A stretch of 64,000 nt of DNA from Candidatus Hydrogenedens sp. Lineage in GTDB: Bacteria; Hydrogenedentota; Hydrogenedentia; Hydrogenedentales; Hydrogenedentaceae. Both the position numbers and the translations under genes were made by a program. The stretch is from contig DAOSBX010000009.1 in NCBI GenBank assembly GCA_035361075.1, positions 34,788 through 98,787 on the forward strand, written 5' to 3'. Positions 38,001 to 45,454 of this stretch are shown here, one piece after another. Within the stretch, counting starts at the first letter, position 1. Every line of letters starts with the position of its first letter. The notes below the pieces were generated by a model. It was given only the letters and a program-made list of their open reading frames with translations. It ran no database searches and was not told the DNA's origin.

Positions 38001-38588
38001 CTTTTTTATTTCCCTATTGTTTGTTATTGGACAAATTAACGTTATTTTTAAAGGTTTATCTTTGTCATTATTAACAATGATTTGTTTGCCGTCATATTCG
38101 AAAGAATTGCCACCTATTTGTAATGATGTGCTATTGTCCAACTTTTTTGATGAGGCTAATTTGTCGCAGATAACAATATATTGCTTCTCCTTTCTTTCAA
38201 AATTATCTGTAAACGAGAGTAATGCCCTGCGGACATAACCTTCTCCACCTCCGTAGGTAGTAAGAACACGACAATCTGCAGGGATTTCTCTTCCTTGTGA
38301 TTGTAATACTACTTTATCTGTCACTTTCATTTTTTTGTATGGAAATGGAATAGAAGCACGAACAAATTGTTTTCCTACATTTTTTGTTTTTATTGTGAAG
38401 ATAACTTCTTCATCTTTGATTTCAGATTTTGGCGATATTTCCCCTGATGTTATTGGTTCAAATTGAAACTTTTGGAACCACAATTCTTTCTGATGGGTAT
38501 TTTCTTCTGAAGCGGAAAGAATAAAAGTGCAAGTACATATTAAATAAAGAAATAAAACCAAAAAAAGTTTTTTTACTTGATGTCTCAT
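35067..38588 (-). CDS. Large exported protein: beta-sandwich/helical domains fused to an acetyl-xylan-esterase-like hydrolase
   Basis: A 1173-aa protein with a clear signal peptide (hydrophobic 8-25, cleaved near LSASEE). Residues about 30-300 look like a beta-sandwich similar in style to the PcRGLX/YetA exo-polysaccharide lyase group. Residues about 370-800 are helical with repeated Trp/Tyr-rich segments, as in an alpha/alpha toroid. The C-terminal 350 residues are an alpha/beta hydrolase: AVVCLHDHGAH, nucleophile Ser1039 in GLSMGAHRTW, Asp1117 in NGTKDILFP and His1154 in VPHEF, close to acetyl xylan esterase and Abhydrolase_7 proteins. A lyase-esterase combination for decorated polysaccharides is inferred. 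The gene is monocistronic, bounded by strong terminators on both sides. Confidence 0.7.
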   Translation of the reverse strand: MRHQVKKLFLVLFLYLICTCTFILSASEENTHQKELWFQKFQFEPITSGEISPKSEIKDEEVIFTIKTKNVGKQFVRASIPFPYKKMKVTDKVVLQSQGREIPADCRVLTTYGGGEGYVRRALLSFTDNFERKEKQYIVICDKLASSKKLDNSTSLQIGGNSFEYDGKQIIVNNDKDKPLKITLICPITNNREIKKEIIEQGDQYLWARWLQWDDAFPKIIELRANAEGQFAVRVFLQRCAKEDGYAPEFGLRIEGEGHISKILGDSITLLDNYFEHELKEGKDISFRTETGKKLCFPDAVNWRKGSIYSKPTSNGWNVTYLRSREIDKVPHQPMAWRTACLYIGPSDMSEWNELLEPPVICCVPISMWKSIYHCEECPEPENELLKEIVRWHRNAMAIPRLYGDDFGNVSTMPVNSVFGMNRLNHNTEIFYESLRTANPEIRKTFLLWCQNYTQLSIWWGELEKTNFGGTRYNNIRGRDPKIHEDDNNFMWRSNDSVTFCTKGFDNLLFAYEETGDPFYACGLKWQIEYAKENVHANTGECRNVGVVKDFMILYHALGKQEYVQHALRLFRELREKLCDNHLFSQGGEPLKKDVPFIQNDQTGYKNPFPKPYILGYALQGLPDLYKEFPDEPRLYETIESIAKFIAESGDPVGGWRYPHPRSPLTFIGQGIEHAQQLVDACSVLKEKSPYFDLCLDRIETVLQARVAGLIRNQCVLNSLGPWEYATGKVEAGKNLEEIYKTFEERDYSRDYTEGNISCTDVLPPEGVVFFASVLNYYLKHRDAERVLNISHPELRTILMRMTLPKTETNIETGKNCSIEKTLPKFTADWLKNYVPSFRYEQGKFTNFEDWKKEGRKKVFECLGSPPPFTLFRPELIIEEDRKSYVARKLIMNISEWERIPAYLLIPKGTPPFPAVVCLHDHGAHFSIGKEKVVQPIAERDEVVDDATDWVNKYYGGRFIGDELAKQGYIVLAIDALFWGARQECEGSQYEHQQQLGSNIFHLGTSWLGIITWDDIRSVEFLKSLPEVDGEHIGAIGLSMGAHRTWMLSALSDNIKAGCAICWMATTPSLMVPDNNQTRGQSAYSMLAPNLYLYLDIPDVASLACPKPMLFFNGTKDILFPLEGVEEAYKIMGNVWQTQGTPENLHTKIWNVPHEFNREMQEEAFQWLNKHLK

Positions 38589-38647
38589 AGCGTTTCCTTT
38601 TCCTAAGTTATAATTAATATTAGCATATACATAGCCTCAAAAAAATG

Positions 38648-38678
38648 GTCGGACAAATATCACACTTATTTGTCCGAC
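38648..38678 (-). terminator. Intrinsic terminator after the EG-repeat protein gene
   Basis: Perfect 12-bp stem, arms 38648-38659 (GTCGGACAAATA) and 38667-38678, seven-base loop. On the minus strand it is followed by CATTTTTTTG. It is 23 bases past the stop of the gene at 38702. On the other strand seven T also follow, so it may work both ways. Confidence 0.88.
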
Positions 38679-38701
38679 TACGTGATTTTTTTGTTAGAGA
38701 T

Positions 38702-39604
38702 TTACCTTTTTCGATTTTCAGTGCCACTCATAATAATTAAAAGCATCCCAACCAATAAAAAGTCGATTAGATATTTTTGCCATAGATATTTATCTTCTGA
38801 TGTGTCAGTGCAACCACAGGCTTTATCTGAAGGTGTATCTATACTACCTTCCCCTTCTGTTGAAGATGTCCCTTCTCTACTATCTTCTCCATCCTTAACC
38901 CCATCATTTGTGCCTTCTTGTTTGCCTTCCGTAGAGCCTTCTCCAATGCCTTCTCCGTTTCCTTCTGCAATTCCTTCTTGTAGTCCTTCTCCAATGCCTT
39001 CTCCATTTCCTTCTGCAATTCCTTCTTGTAGTCCTTCACCTTCTGGGGGGTGCATATCCCCTGCAAATGAAGTTTGAACAATATTTGAACAAAATTGGAC
39101 ATTTGTCGTACGAAACAACGCCTGTGAGATTATTTGGCAAGGACCCTGCATATCTGAAGGAACTTGTACAGTAAAACTAAAACTGAATGGGAATGAGGGG
39201 ATAGAAATCCAAGCAAATTCAAAGGGGTCAGTGCCATTCGATGTAATCTTATCATTTACAGGATATATTGGAGGAGAATTTACAGAGGAAACACCTAAAA
39301 ACTTCCAACCGTTAGGAAAGAGAGAAGTTAAACCTAAGGCTGTTATCTGTTCTGATGTATTTTTTGTTAGATTTGTTGTGACAATAACGGCACTACCAGG
39401 AATATAATATAACTTCGTTTCATTAATGTAGACCCCCTCTCCAGATAAGTCTTGTGAGATAGTTATATCTCCCGTTATCTCACACCCCGTTAGTTCTTCT
39501 CTCTGCGATTCTTTTTCTCCTGCAAATGAAGTATTTACTATCAAAAATAAAATAAAAATATTAATAGATAATACAATTAAAAAAACATTATTCTTACTTC
39601 GCAT
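38702..39604 (-). CDS. Exported surface protein with Glu-Gly repeats and C-terminal anchor
   Basis: A 300-aa protein not assigned to a named family. Signal peptide at residues 5-28 (cleaved near TSFAGE). Residues 40-175 form a beta-rich, Ig-like domain with segments such as VIVTTNLTKN and FSFTVQVPSDMQG. Residues about 185-260 are a flexible linker rich in Glu-Gly, including two copies of a 16-residue unit. The C-terminus has CGC, an acidic spacer, a hydrophobic helix (YLIDFLLVGMLLIIM) and a basic end GTENRKR. Cys plus helix plus Arg/Lys at the end is the layout of CTERM-type sorting signals, but I cannot name a class. Role at the cell surface is inferred. Confidence 0.6.
   Translation of the reverse strand: MRSKNNVFLIVLSINIFILFLIVNTSFAGEKESQREELTGCEITGDITISQDLSGEGVYINETKLYYIPGSAVIVTTNLTKNTSEQITALGLTSLFPNGWKFLGVSSVNSPPIYPVNDKITSNGTDPFEFAWISIPSFPFSFSFTVQVPSDMQGPCQIISQALFRTTNVQFCSNIVQTSFAGDMHPPEGEGLQEGIAEGNGEGIGEGLQEGIAEGNGEGIGEGSTEGKQEGTNDGVKDGEDSREGTSSTEGEGSIDTPSDKACGCTDTSEDKYLWQKYLIDFLLVGMLLIIMSGTENRKR
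38937..39032 (-). repeat. Two tandem 48-bp units in the Glu-Gly linker
   Basis: Units at 38937-38984 and 38985-39032 are alike except for one base (GTTT against ATTT). Each codes for a 16-residue Glu-Gly-rich block. Inside a unit the 12-base element CCTTCTNN-NNNN recurs four times, and degenerate CCTTC-spaced elements continue on both sides. This is repeat expansion within a coding linker, not a CRISPR. Confidence 0.85.
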
Positions 39605-39814
39605 TATTATTTTATCCTAAATATATAACACATTATTAAAAACCATTGATACAAATAATATTTTCACGGTTGAAGTATACCATAAACCATGAATAATTTT
39701 TTTAAATTATGAAATAATGTTTATTCTCTGTTAATTATAATTGGAAATTTTAAATTACAGTAAGAAAACGTTATAAGTAAGGTTTGTGATAATATTTGTC
39801 CTTTTTATTAAAGG

Positions 39815-41824
39815 TTAATCTGTTGTTTGGTATATGACAATTAATGCTCCAGGCTTTTCGGGTATTTGTAACGGAATTCCTTTTTTCATTAACTCATCAC
39901 CATTAATTTCTAATGATTTGGCATTATTTGTCAAAGGTGTAATTTTATATTTTTTATTTGAGTTAAGCCCATAAAGGGGCAAACTTATCTCGCTGTTGTC
40001 ACATCCTTCTCTACGGAAAGCCTGGATAAACCCTGTGCCTTTTTTGCTCATATTAAATTGCCAGGCAATCCAAACATTTTTACTGAGTGAGTAAGGGGTT
40101 AATGGGTAATAATCGCCAAAGTAATTTTCTCCATATACATTCCGTTGTTGCATAAGTTCTTGCAATCGTTCCCAGTTTATATTGTCATCCCTTTGGTCAA
40201 AACAGGCAGTAAAACTGGGGCATAATACACTTATGACTTCATAGTCTGATGTTTTAGAAGTACCTGTGCCGTAAAATGGGAACCATTCAGATAACGCCCA
40301 GGTATGGCATTGATTGCCGATAGGCTCCATAATGTAATCACTTCGTAGGAGAGGCACAGCCCGTCGTAAAGTTTCTAAATCATTGCGTCTACCACCACTG
40401 GCACAGGAATCAATTAACATATTGGGATGACGACGCAACAGTTCATCCCAGTATGCAAAATATCCTTCTACATGCTGAATCTCGGTAATTCCCTGCCTAT
40501 CTGGGGTATCATTCTCCCGCCAGAACTTCAATGGGTCTATATTGAAATCCTGTCGGTATAAATCAATACCTTCGTTAGTAAGAAGGGTATCTATGTGATT
40601 TGTAAGCCATTCCCGTACCTGAGGATTCCCGAGGTTTAACAATCCCCCATTGTTTCCGCCTAAAATCCATTCTGGATGATTTTCGGCGAGCCATGTCCCC
40701 GCATGAACACGCTCAGGCTCGAACCATACAAGTATTTTGACCCCTTTATTGTGAGCAAATTCGGAGATAGGCTTAAATCCACCAGGAAATCGGGTTTGGT
40801 CTACTTCCCATGTCCCTGTTTTGGGCCATTGCCCATCGCAAGGATACCAACCTGCATCCATCCACCAATAGTCAAGGGGAAATCCTCGTTTAAGATATTT
40901 TTCAATAAACATTAACTGTGTATCCGTATTAGCGTTAACCATTTCTCCATATTGATGAGAACTACATGCGAGAAGTAAAGGTACCTTAGGAGGGCTTCCG
41001 TGGGGATGGGGTAAATTATGGGCAATCATCCATTGTCGCCATAAATTTTGTCCGCGTCGTTTGTCTCCAGAATAGTAAAGCAATACTACCATAGGTCCAC
41101 GAACTTCTTCTCCTGGATGCAATATGAAATGTGTAAGTTCCTGTCCTCCTTGAATGTTCAAAACTCCATTTGCATCTCTTTTAAATTTACATGACCATTG
41201 ACCAGCCCAACTAATAACGAAAATAAGCCCACCGTCGTCTCTTTGAAAGTTAAAATAGGGAAATGTGATTTGTGTGGGGCGTCCGCCTGTGTTAGATAAT
41301 GTTATTTCAGACTCTTTATTTATTTCTTCTATAATCGGTTCGTAGCTATCCGCGGTGCAATTATCCCCTTTGTTCCGATGCAGTATTACTTTTTGACCTG
41401 CAAATTCAGGGAAACTTTGGTCAATCGTTTTAAGGTCTTGTACTAATGGAGAATCTTCTTTAGAAATGTTTTTGTAGTATGCAGTCCATTCGATGACAGG
41501 GAAATCAGGATAGTATACCCCTTCATAACGAACTACGAAACCGATTTCAGGTAGGGTTAGCGTTAATGTCCGACATATAACACTACTCTTCTCTTTTGGT
41601 GTGATTTCTCGTTGCCAAGAGTCCACTTTGCTTGTGACAGATTCACCATTAATTATTAGAGAGCCTGGGAACAGGTCTGATTTGTTTTGTAGTTTTTCGC
41701 CGAACCAACGTTCGAAGCAGTCTTTTGCCATTTTTAATTCATCTTGATTAGCGGAGGTTTGTCCAAATGCTAATGGAATTCCTAAAAGAACCAATATCGC
41801 TAATAGCATATATCGCCAGAACAT
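39815..41824 (-). CDS. Exported alpha-galactosidase (GH36-like)
   Basis: A 669-aa protein with a signal peptide (hydrophobic 6-20, cleaved after FGQT). The GH36 pattern is complete: N-terminal beta-supersandwich, then a TIM barrel with DYWWMDAGWYP at 318-328, VWFEPERVH at 366-374, nucleophile Asp426 in LYRQDFNID, SCASGGRRNDLE at 473-484 and acid/base Asp496 in LLRSDYI, and a C-terminal beta domain. It removes terminal alpha-galactose from oligo- and polysaccharides outside the cytoplasm. RBS AAAGGAG before the ATG. It stands alone between the surface-protein gene and folC, so the substrate cannot be refined from context. Confidence 0.93.
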   Translation of the reverse strand: MFWRYMLLAILVLLGIPLAFGQTSANQDELKMAKDCFERWFGEKLQNKSDLFPGSLIINGESVTSKVDSWQREITPKEKSSVICRTLTLTLPEIGFVVRYEGVYYPDFPVIEWTAYYKNISKEDSPLVQDLKTIDQSFPEFAGQKVILHRNKGDNCTADSYEPIIEEINKESEITLSNTGGRPTQITFPYFNFQRDDGGLIFVISWAGQWSCKFKRDANGVLNIQGGQELTHFILHPGEEVRGPMVVLLYYSGDKRRGQNLWRQWMIAHNLPHPHGSPPKVPLLLACSSHQYGEMVNANTDTQLMFIEKYLKRGFPLDYWWMDAGWYPCDGQWPKTGTWEVDQTRFPGGFKPISEFAHNKGVKILVWFEPERVHAGTWLAENHPEWILGGNNGGLLNLGNPQVREWLTNHIDTLLTNEGIDLYRQDFNIDPLKFWRENDTPDRQGITEIQHVEGYFAYWDELLRRHPNMLIDSCASGGRRNDLETLRRAVPLLRSDYIMEPIGNQCHTWALSEWFPFYGTGTSKTSDYEVISVLCPSFTACFDQRDDNINWERLQELMQQRNVYGENYFGDYYPLTPYSLSKNVWIAWQFNMSKKGTGFIQAFRREGCDNSEISLPLYGLNSNKKYKITPLTNNAKSLEINGDELMKKGIPLQIPEKPGALIVIYQTTD

Positions 41825-41888
41825 AATAAACTCCTTTCTATATTTATAATCGAAATGTTACTTTACATTATACTCTTAAAAAATATAA

Positions 41889-43190
41889 TTAAAACTCGAT
41901 TTTGTTGATAATACCATTTTCAATAAGCCATTGGTAGGTTTGACCTACCGCATAAATAGAACCTGTTATAAGCAATTTGTCTTTTTGTAGGGCTCGTTCC
42001 CATCCATATTTCAAAGCAGAGTGGAAATCTTTTTCTACTATATATGGGACTCCTGTTGGAATAATGTTTTCAACGATGTCCTCTACTATCATTGCTCGCT
42101 TTCCATAGAATTGGGTCACTATGAACTTTTTGGTAATGGGTGCTAATGTTTGAACAATCCCACCAATATCTTTGTCATCAGCTACTGTTAAAATCACAAC
42201 AACATTGTTCACTTCTTTCACAATTTGTTTCATGCCGTCTGGATTATGTGCTGAATCGAGTAGAACCCATGGAGATTGTGATACCAAATCAAATCGTCCA
42301 GGCCAACGCACATTAGCAAGACCATGGAGAATAGCCTCCTCTTTAATTGAGAACCCTCTTAATTGTAACCAATCTATCATAGCCAGAGCGACGCCAGCAT
42401 TCTCTCTCTGATATGAAGCACATAAACCAGATACAGCCCCTTCTATTTTCCGAACAGAACTATAATAATTTAACCTGGAAAAATTTTCAGTTTTTTCCCA
42501 CTGGATATGGAAATCTTTTTCTATTTGCCACAATGGTGCTTTTAATTCTTCCGCCTGTTTTTGAATAACCTTAAAGGGCTCATATTTTGTTTCAGCTGTT
42601 ACGACAGGAACCCCTTCTTTGATAATTCCAGCTTTTTCCCATGCAATCTTTTCTAAGGTATCTCCGAGATATTGTGTGTGCTCTAATGCAATATTAGTAA
42701 TAGCACTTACTTCAGGATAAATAACATTGGTTGAATCCAGTCGTCCTCCCATGCCCACTTCAATAATTGCCCAGTCAACTTTCTGTTGTGCAAACCAATG
42801 AAATGCAATGGCAGTGCAAAACTCGAAGAAGGTAGGACATATTCCCACAGTTGTTGTCAAAGTACGGAAAAATTCAATTTGGTCATGTAATTCCTCTGGT
42901 GGGATTGGTACCCCATTTACTTGGAATCTTTCTGATAGGTTTATTAAATGCGGACTTGTAAATTTACCTACACGGAAACCTTGCTCTCTGAGAATTCTAT
43001 CCAAATATGCTACTGTACTTCCCTTTCCGTTAGTGCCTCCAATATGCAAAGATAAAAACTTTTTGTGTGGTTCCCCTACATGTTTTAAGAGGGTAGTAAT
43101 ACTATCCAGACCTAACTTAACCCCATGCAATACCAATGAGTGAAGAAATGCAATATCATCATTAGGCAGATTAGTAGAGAAAATATCCAT
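41889..43190 (-). CDS. folC: Folylpolyglutamate synthase / dihydrofolate synthase
   Basis: A 433-aa Mur-ligase-family enzyme that adds glutamate to folates (and may also make dihydrofolate). The ATP-binding loop is GGTNGKGSTVAYLDRIL, followed by FTSPHLINLSERFQVNG, the family segment EVGMGGRLDSTNVI with the following TNIALEHTQYLGDTLEKIAWEKAGI, and the C-terminal domain entry WVLLDSAHNPDGMK. Length agrees with FolC. It is 41 bases downstream of the zinc-ribbon gene on the same strand and probably shares its transcript. No accD is adjacent, unlike in many genomes. Confidence 0.96.
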   Translation of the reverse strand: MDIFSTNLPNDDIAFLHSLVLHGVKLGLDSITTLLKHVGEPHKKFLSLHIGGTNGKGSTVAYLDRILREQGFRVGKFTSPHLINLSERFQVNGVPIPPEELHDQIEFFRTLTTTVGICPTFFEFCTAIAFHWFAQQKVDWAIIEVGMGGRLDSTNVIYPEVSAITNIALEHTQYLGDTLEKIAWEKAGIIKEGVPVVTAETKYEPFKVIQKQAEELKAPLWQIEKDFHIQWEKTENFSRLNYYSSVRKIEGAVSGLCASYQRENAGVALAMIDWLQLRGFSIKEEAILHGLANVRWPGRFDLVSQSPWVLLDSAHNPDGMKQIVKEVNNVVVILTVADDKDIGGIVQTLAPITKKFIVTQFYGKRAMIVEDIVENIIPTGVPYIVEKDFHSALKYGWERALQKDKLLITGSIYAVGQTYQWLIENGIINKIEF

Positions 43191-43231
43191 AAATAGAAAT
43201 GAGTTTTGTGTTCATTTGAGGAACTCTTATT

Positions 43232-43981
43232 TTAAGATTCTTGATGAATAATAATAGGTTCTTCGTCTGCTAACGAATCAGGATAATATAAAATTCTTCC
43301 ACAATGTCGGCAGGTATGTATTTTTTCCCCTGCCATAATTTCATTTACGATTTGGGGTGGAACTTGCATGAAACAACCAGAACATATCTCATCTTTAAGT
43401 GGAACAACTACGGGACCTGTTTTCCTCCGTTGTTTTATTCTACGGTAGTGGGTTAAAAATTCTGCGTTCACCATCTTTTCTGCCTCTGCCCTTTTGCTTT
43501 CCAGTCCTTTTCTTTCTTGAACGACCTCTTGTAATTCCTGGTCTATTTTATTCTCCTGCTGTCTCAATTGTTGGATTTCTGCTTCGATTCTTTTTTTTGT
43601 TTCGAGTGCAAAATGGTTCGCTTCGTCAATTTGATACATAATCTGTATTAATTCTTCTTCTTTTAATCCAACCTGCTTTTTTATTTCATCAATTTCTTTT
43701 AACAATGCCTGATATTCCTCGTTCTTCTTTACCCCTTGAAGTTGAGTATCATACTTTTTTATTTGTTCTTGGAGTTGGGCAATACTTCGTTCACATTCAC
43801 GTTGATTTAAAATTAGCTTTTTATGATTCTTTTCGCTTTCTTCTATTTCTTGAATCAGTTTTTTTTCTTGTATTTTTAATTTGTCTCGTTGCTTTGGTAT
43901 TTCTTTTTCCTTTGCCAATAAGGATTCTATATGAAGGTCGATATTTTGAAGTTCGAGCAGATTTTTTATTTGAGTTTTCAT
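43232..43981 (-). CDS. Coiled-coil protein with C-terminal C4 zinc ribbon (CT398-like)
   Basis: A 249-aa soluble protein. Residues about 10-170 form long coiled coils rich in Lys and Glu, in two antiparallel-looking halves around HFALETKKRIEAEIQ. The end has a zinc ribbon with two CxxC pairs, CSGC and CRHC, separated by 20 residues and followed by GRILYYP. This is the C4-type zinc ribbon family represented by chlamydial CT398 and Helicobacter HP0958, which have been linked to sigma-54/flagellar or secretion partners in those organisms. No such genes are visible here. Its partner is therefore unknown. AAAGGAATT precedes the ATG. Confidence 0.88.
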   Translation of the reverse strand: MKTQIKNLLELQNIDLHIESLLAKEKEIPKQRDKLKIQEKKLIQEIEESEKNHKKLILNQRECERSIAQLQEQIKKYDTQLQGVKKNEEYQALLKEIDEIKKQVGLKEEELIQIMYQIDEANHFALETKKRIEAEIQQLRQQENKIDQELQEVVQERKGLESKRAEAEKMVNAEFLTHYRRIKQRRKTGPVVVPLKDEICSGCFMQVPPQIVNEIMAGEKIHTCRHCGRILYYPDSLADEEPIIIHQES

Positions 43982-44015
43982 AATTCCTTTTCCTTTTGTA
44001 ATTTATAATAAAAAA

Positions 44016-44039
44016 GCCACAGCAAAAAATTGCTGTGGC
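44016..44039 (-). terminator. Intrinsic terminator downstream of ilvN and a small ORF
   Basis: Perfect 10-bp stem GCCACAGCAA/TTGCTGTGGC with a four-base loop. On the minus strand it is followed by TTTTTTATTATAA. It lies eight bases past a 42-codon ORF and closes the prs-rplY-pth-ilvN transcript. Confidence 0.9.
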
Positions 44040-44047
44040 TGTTGTGT

Positions 44048-44176
44048 TCAATGCCTTACCCGAAAGGATTTATATCGGCATGGGATAGATACCACGTTTG
44101 GGGTATTTATCCCTAAATCATAAATACGTCGCTGTTTCAATTGTTTTGTTAACATGCTTACATCAGGTAAATTCAT
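44048..44176 (-). CDS. Possible 42-aa basic small protein
   Basis: An ORF of 42 codons on the minus strand, ATG at 44176 and TGA at 44048. It begins 15 bases after the ilvN stop and ends eight bases before a strong terminator, the layout of a real last cistron. The product is basic, with KQLKQRRIYDLGI near the middle and YKSFRVRH at the end. I do not recognise it. There is no clear Shine-Dalgarno, though coupling to ilvN is possible. It could also be chance in a 3-prime untranslated region. Confidence 0.35.
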   Translation of the reverse strand: MNLPDVSMLTKQLKQRRIYDLGINTPNVVSIPCRYKSFRVRH

Positions 44177-44191
44177 TAAAATATTCAATTT

Positions 44192-44731
44192 TCAATTATC
44201 ATTCTCGTCATCATCATTGCTAGTATTATACCCATTTGAACCGCACCGTTCAATTGCGATAGTTCCAGTACGAACCAATTCAATAATACCAAAAGACCTC
44301 ATCATATCTATGAATGCCTGAATTTTCCCTTTGGCACCTGTAATCATAACTATCATTGCTTGTGTACCCACATCAACGACACGAGCACGGAAAATATTAC
44401 ATATTTCAACAACTTCAGCGCGAACTTTGCGGTCTGCTTTTACTTTTATCATAACCAACTCACGTTCGACAAAGGCAGATTTGGTTAAATCCTGAACCTC
44501 AATAACATCTACCAGTTTGTTTAATTGTTTTATTATCTGAGATAGCACATTTTCATTTCCGCGCACAGTTACCGTCATACGGGATATTTCTGGATTTTCT
44601 GTTTCACCGACACAAAGACTATCGATGTTATATCCACGCGCACTGAATAACCCTGAAACGCGAGCCAGAACGCCAAAATGGTTCTCGACAAGGATACTAA
44701 TTGTGTGAGTTTGTTCATGTGTTGTTGTCAT
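44192..44731 (-). CDS. ilvN: Acetolactate synthase small (regulatory) subunit
   Basis: A 179-aa protein with an N-terminal ACT domain (TISILVENHFGVLARVSGLFSARGYNIDSL in outline, residues 9-38) and the C-terminal ALS_ss domain. It regulates acetohydroxyacid synthase, binding valine, in branched-chain amino acid synthesis. The GVLARVSGLFSARGYNI motif carries the valine-sensing residues. The final 15 residues are an acidic Asn/Asp tail. Usually the gene follows the catalytic subunit ilvB, but none is here; instead it lies 19 bases after pth. The catalytic subunit must be encoded elsewhere. Confidence 0.95.
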   Translation of the reverse strand: MTTTHEQTHTISILVENHFGVLARVSGLFSARGYNIDSLCVGETENPEISRMTVTVRGNENVLSQIIKQLNKLVDVIEVQDLTKSAFVERELVMIKVKADRKVRAEVVEICNIFRARVVDVGTQAMIVMITGAKGKIQAFIDMMRSFGIIELVRTGTIAIERCGSNGYNTSNDDDENDN

Positions 44732-44750
44732 GGTTATTATCCCTTCTATT

Positions 44751-45326
44751 TTAGTTATTTTCTCTTTTGTTAAATTGATTCATTGTTTTTTCAATTCCTT
44801 CTAAAACCCAATGTTCAGAAGCGTTAACTGCTGTTTGAATCATTGTTTCCACGGCTGTTATTTCAGCCTCATCAAAAGGCATTAGCACAAAGTCAGCTAA
44901 ATCCATACTCGGAGATTCGGGTTTACCGACACCCAATCGAAGACGTGGAATTTCATCAGTATGACAACAATCAATAATGGATTGAAGACCTTTATGTCCA
45001 CCTGAACTTCCTTGTGGACGTAAACGGATTGTGCCTAAAGGTAATTCCACATCATCAAGGACAATCAAAAAGTCTTTTGCGTCAAGTTTATAATAATCCT
45101 TTATACTTCGTACAGACTCTCCACTGAGATTCATATATGTAGTCGGCTTCATTAGGCACACTTTCTCATTTCCTATTTTCCCGAACCCTATATGGGCATG
45201 AAAATCTTCACGGGAAAGAGTGCAACTTATCTGTTGAGCCAAGCAATCCACAACTCTATATCCTATATTATGTCGTGTTCGTTCGTATTTTTTACCTGGA
45301 TTTCCTAATCCAACGATGACTTTCAT
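44751..45326 (-). CDS. pth: Peptidyl-tRNA hydrolase
   Basis: 191 aa from the chosen start. It recycles peptidyl-tRNA released from stalled ribosomes. The Pth motifs are all present: VGLGNPGKKYERTRHNIGY at the start (catalytic His in TRHNIG), LMKPTTYMNLSGESV, LDDVELPLGTIRLRPQGSSGGHKGLQSII, and RLRLGVGKP. The start at ATG 45326 (MKVIVGLG) matches the family; a longer reading would add 22 hydrophobic residues and run into the hairpin at 45373-45411. It follows rplY and precedes ilvN; rplY-pth adjacency is very common in bacteria. Confidence 0.96.
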   Translation of the reverse strand: MKVIVGLGNPGKKYERTRHNIGYRVVDCLAQQISCTLSREDFHAHIGFGKIGNEKVCLMKPTTYMNLSGESVRSIKDYYKLDAKDFLIVLDDVELPLGTIRLRPQGSSGGHKGLQSIIDCCHTDEIPRLRLGVGKPESPSMDLADFVLMPFDEAEITAVETMIQTAVNASEHWVLEGIEKTMNQFNKRENN

Positions 45327-45372
45327 TATTAGTGCGTTCCAGAATAAAAGTTTGAAACATAATAAAATAAAA

Positions 45373-45411
45373 AGCATCTTTAAACTTTTCATTTTGAAAA
45401 GTCAAGATGCT
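45373..45411 (-). terminator. Two-part hairpin between rplY and pth
   Basis: Outer stem AGCATCTT (45373-45380) with AAGATGCT (45404-45411), inner stem ACTTTTC (45384-45390) with GAAAAGT (45396-45402). A T-rich stretch (TTTATTTTATT) follows on the minus strand. It is 43 bases past the rplY stop and probably terminates or attenuates transcription before pth. Confidence 0.65.
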
Positions 45412-45454
45412 ATAAAAACCATGTACCTCAGACAAAAATAAATAAAAAGATTGA

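Noticed and set aside
38937..39032. Regular short repeats that could suggest a CRISPR array
   Set aside because: Units are in frame, code for Glu-Gly blocks and have no unique spacers. No cas gene is present.
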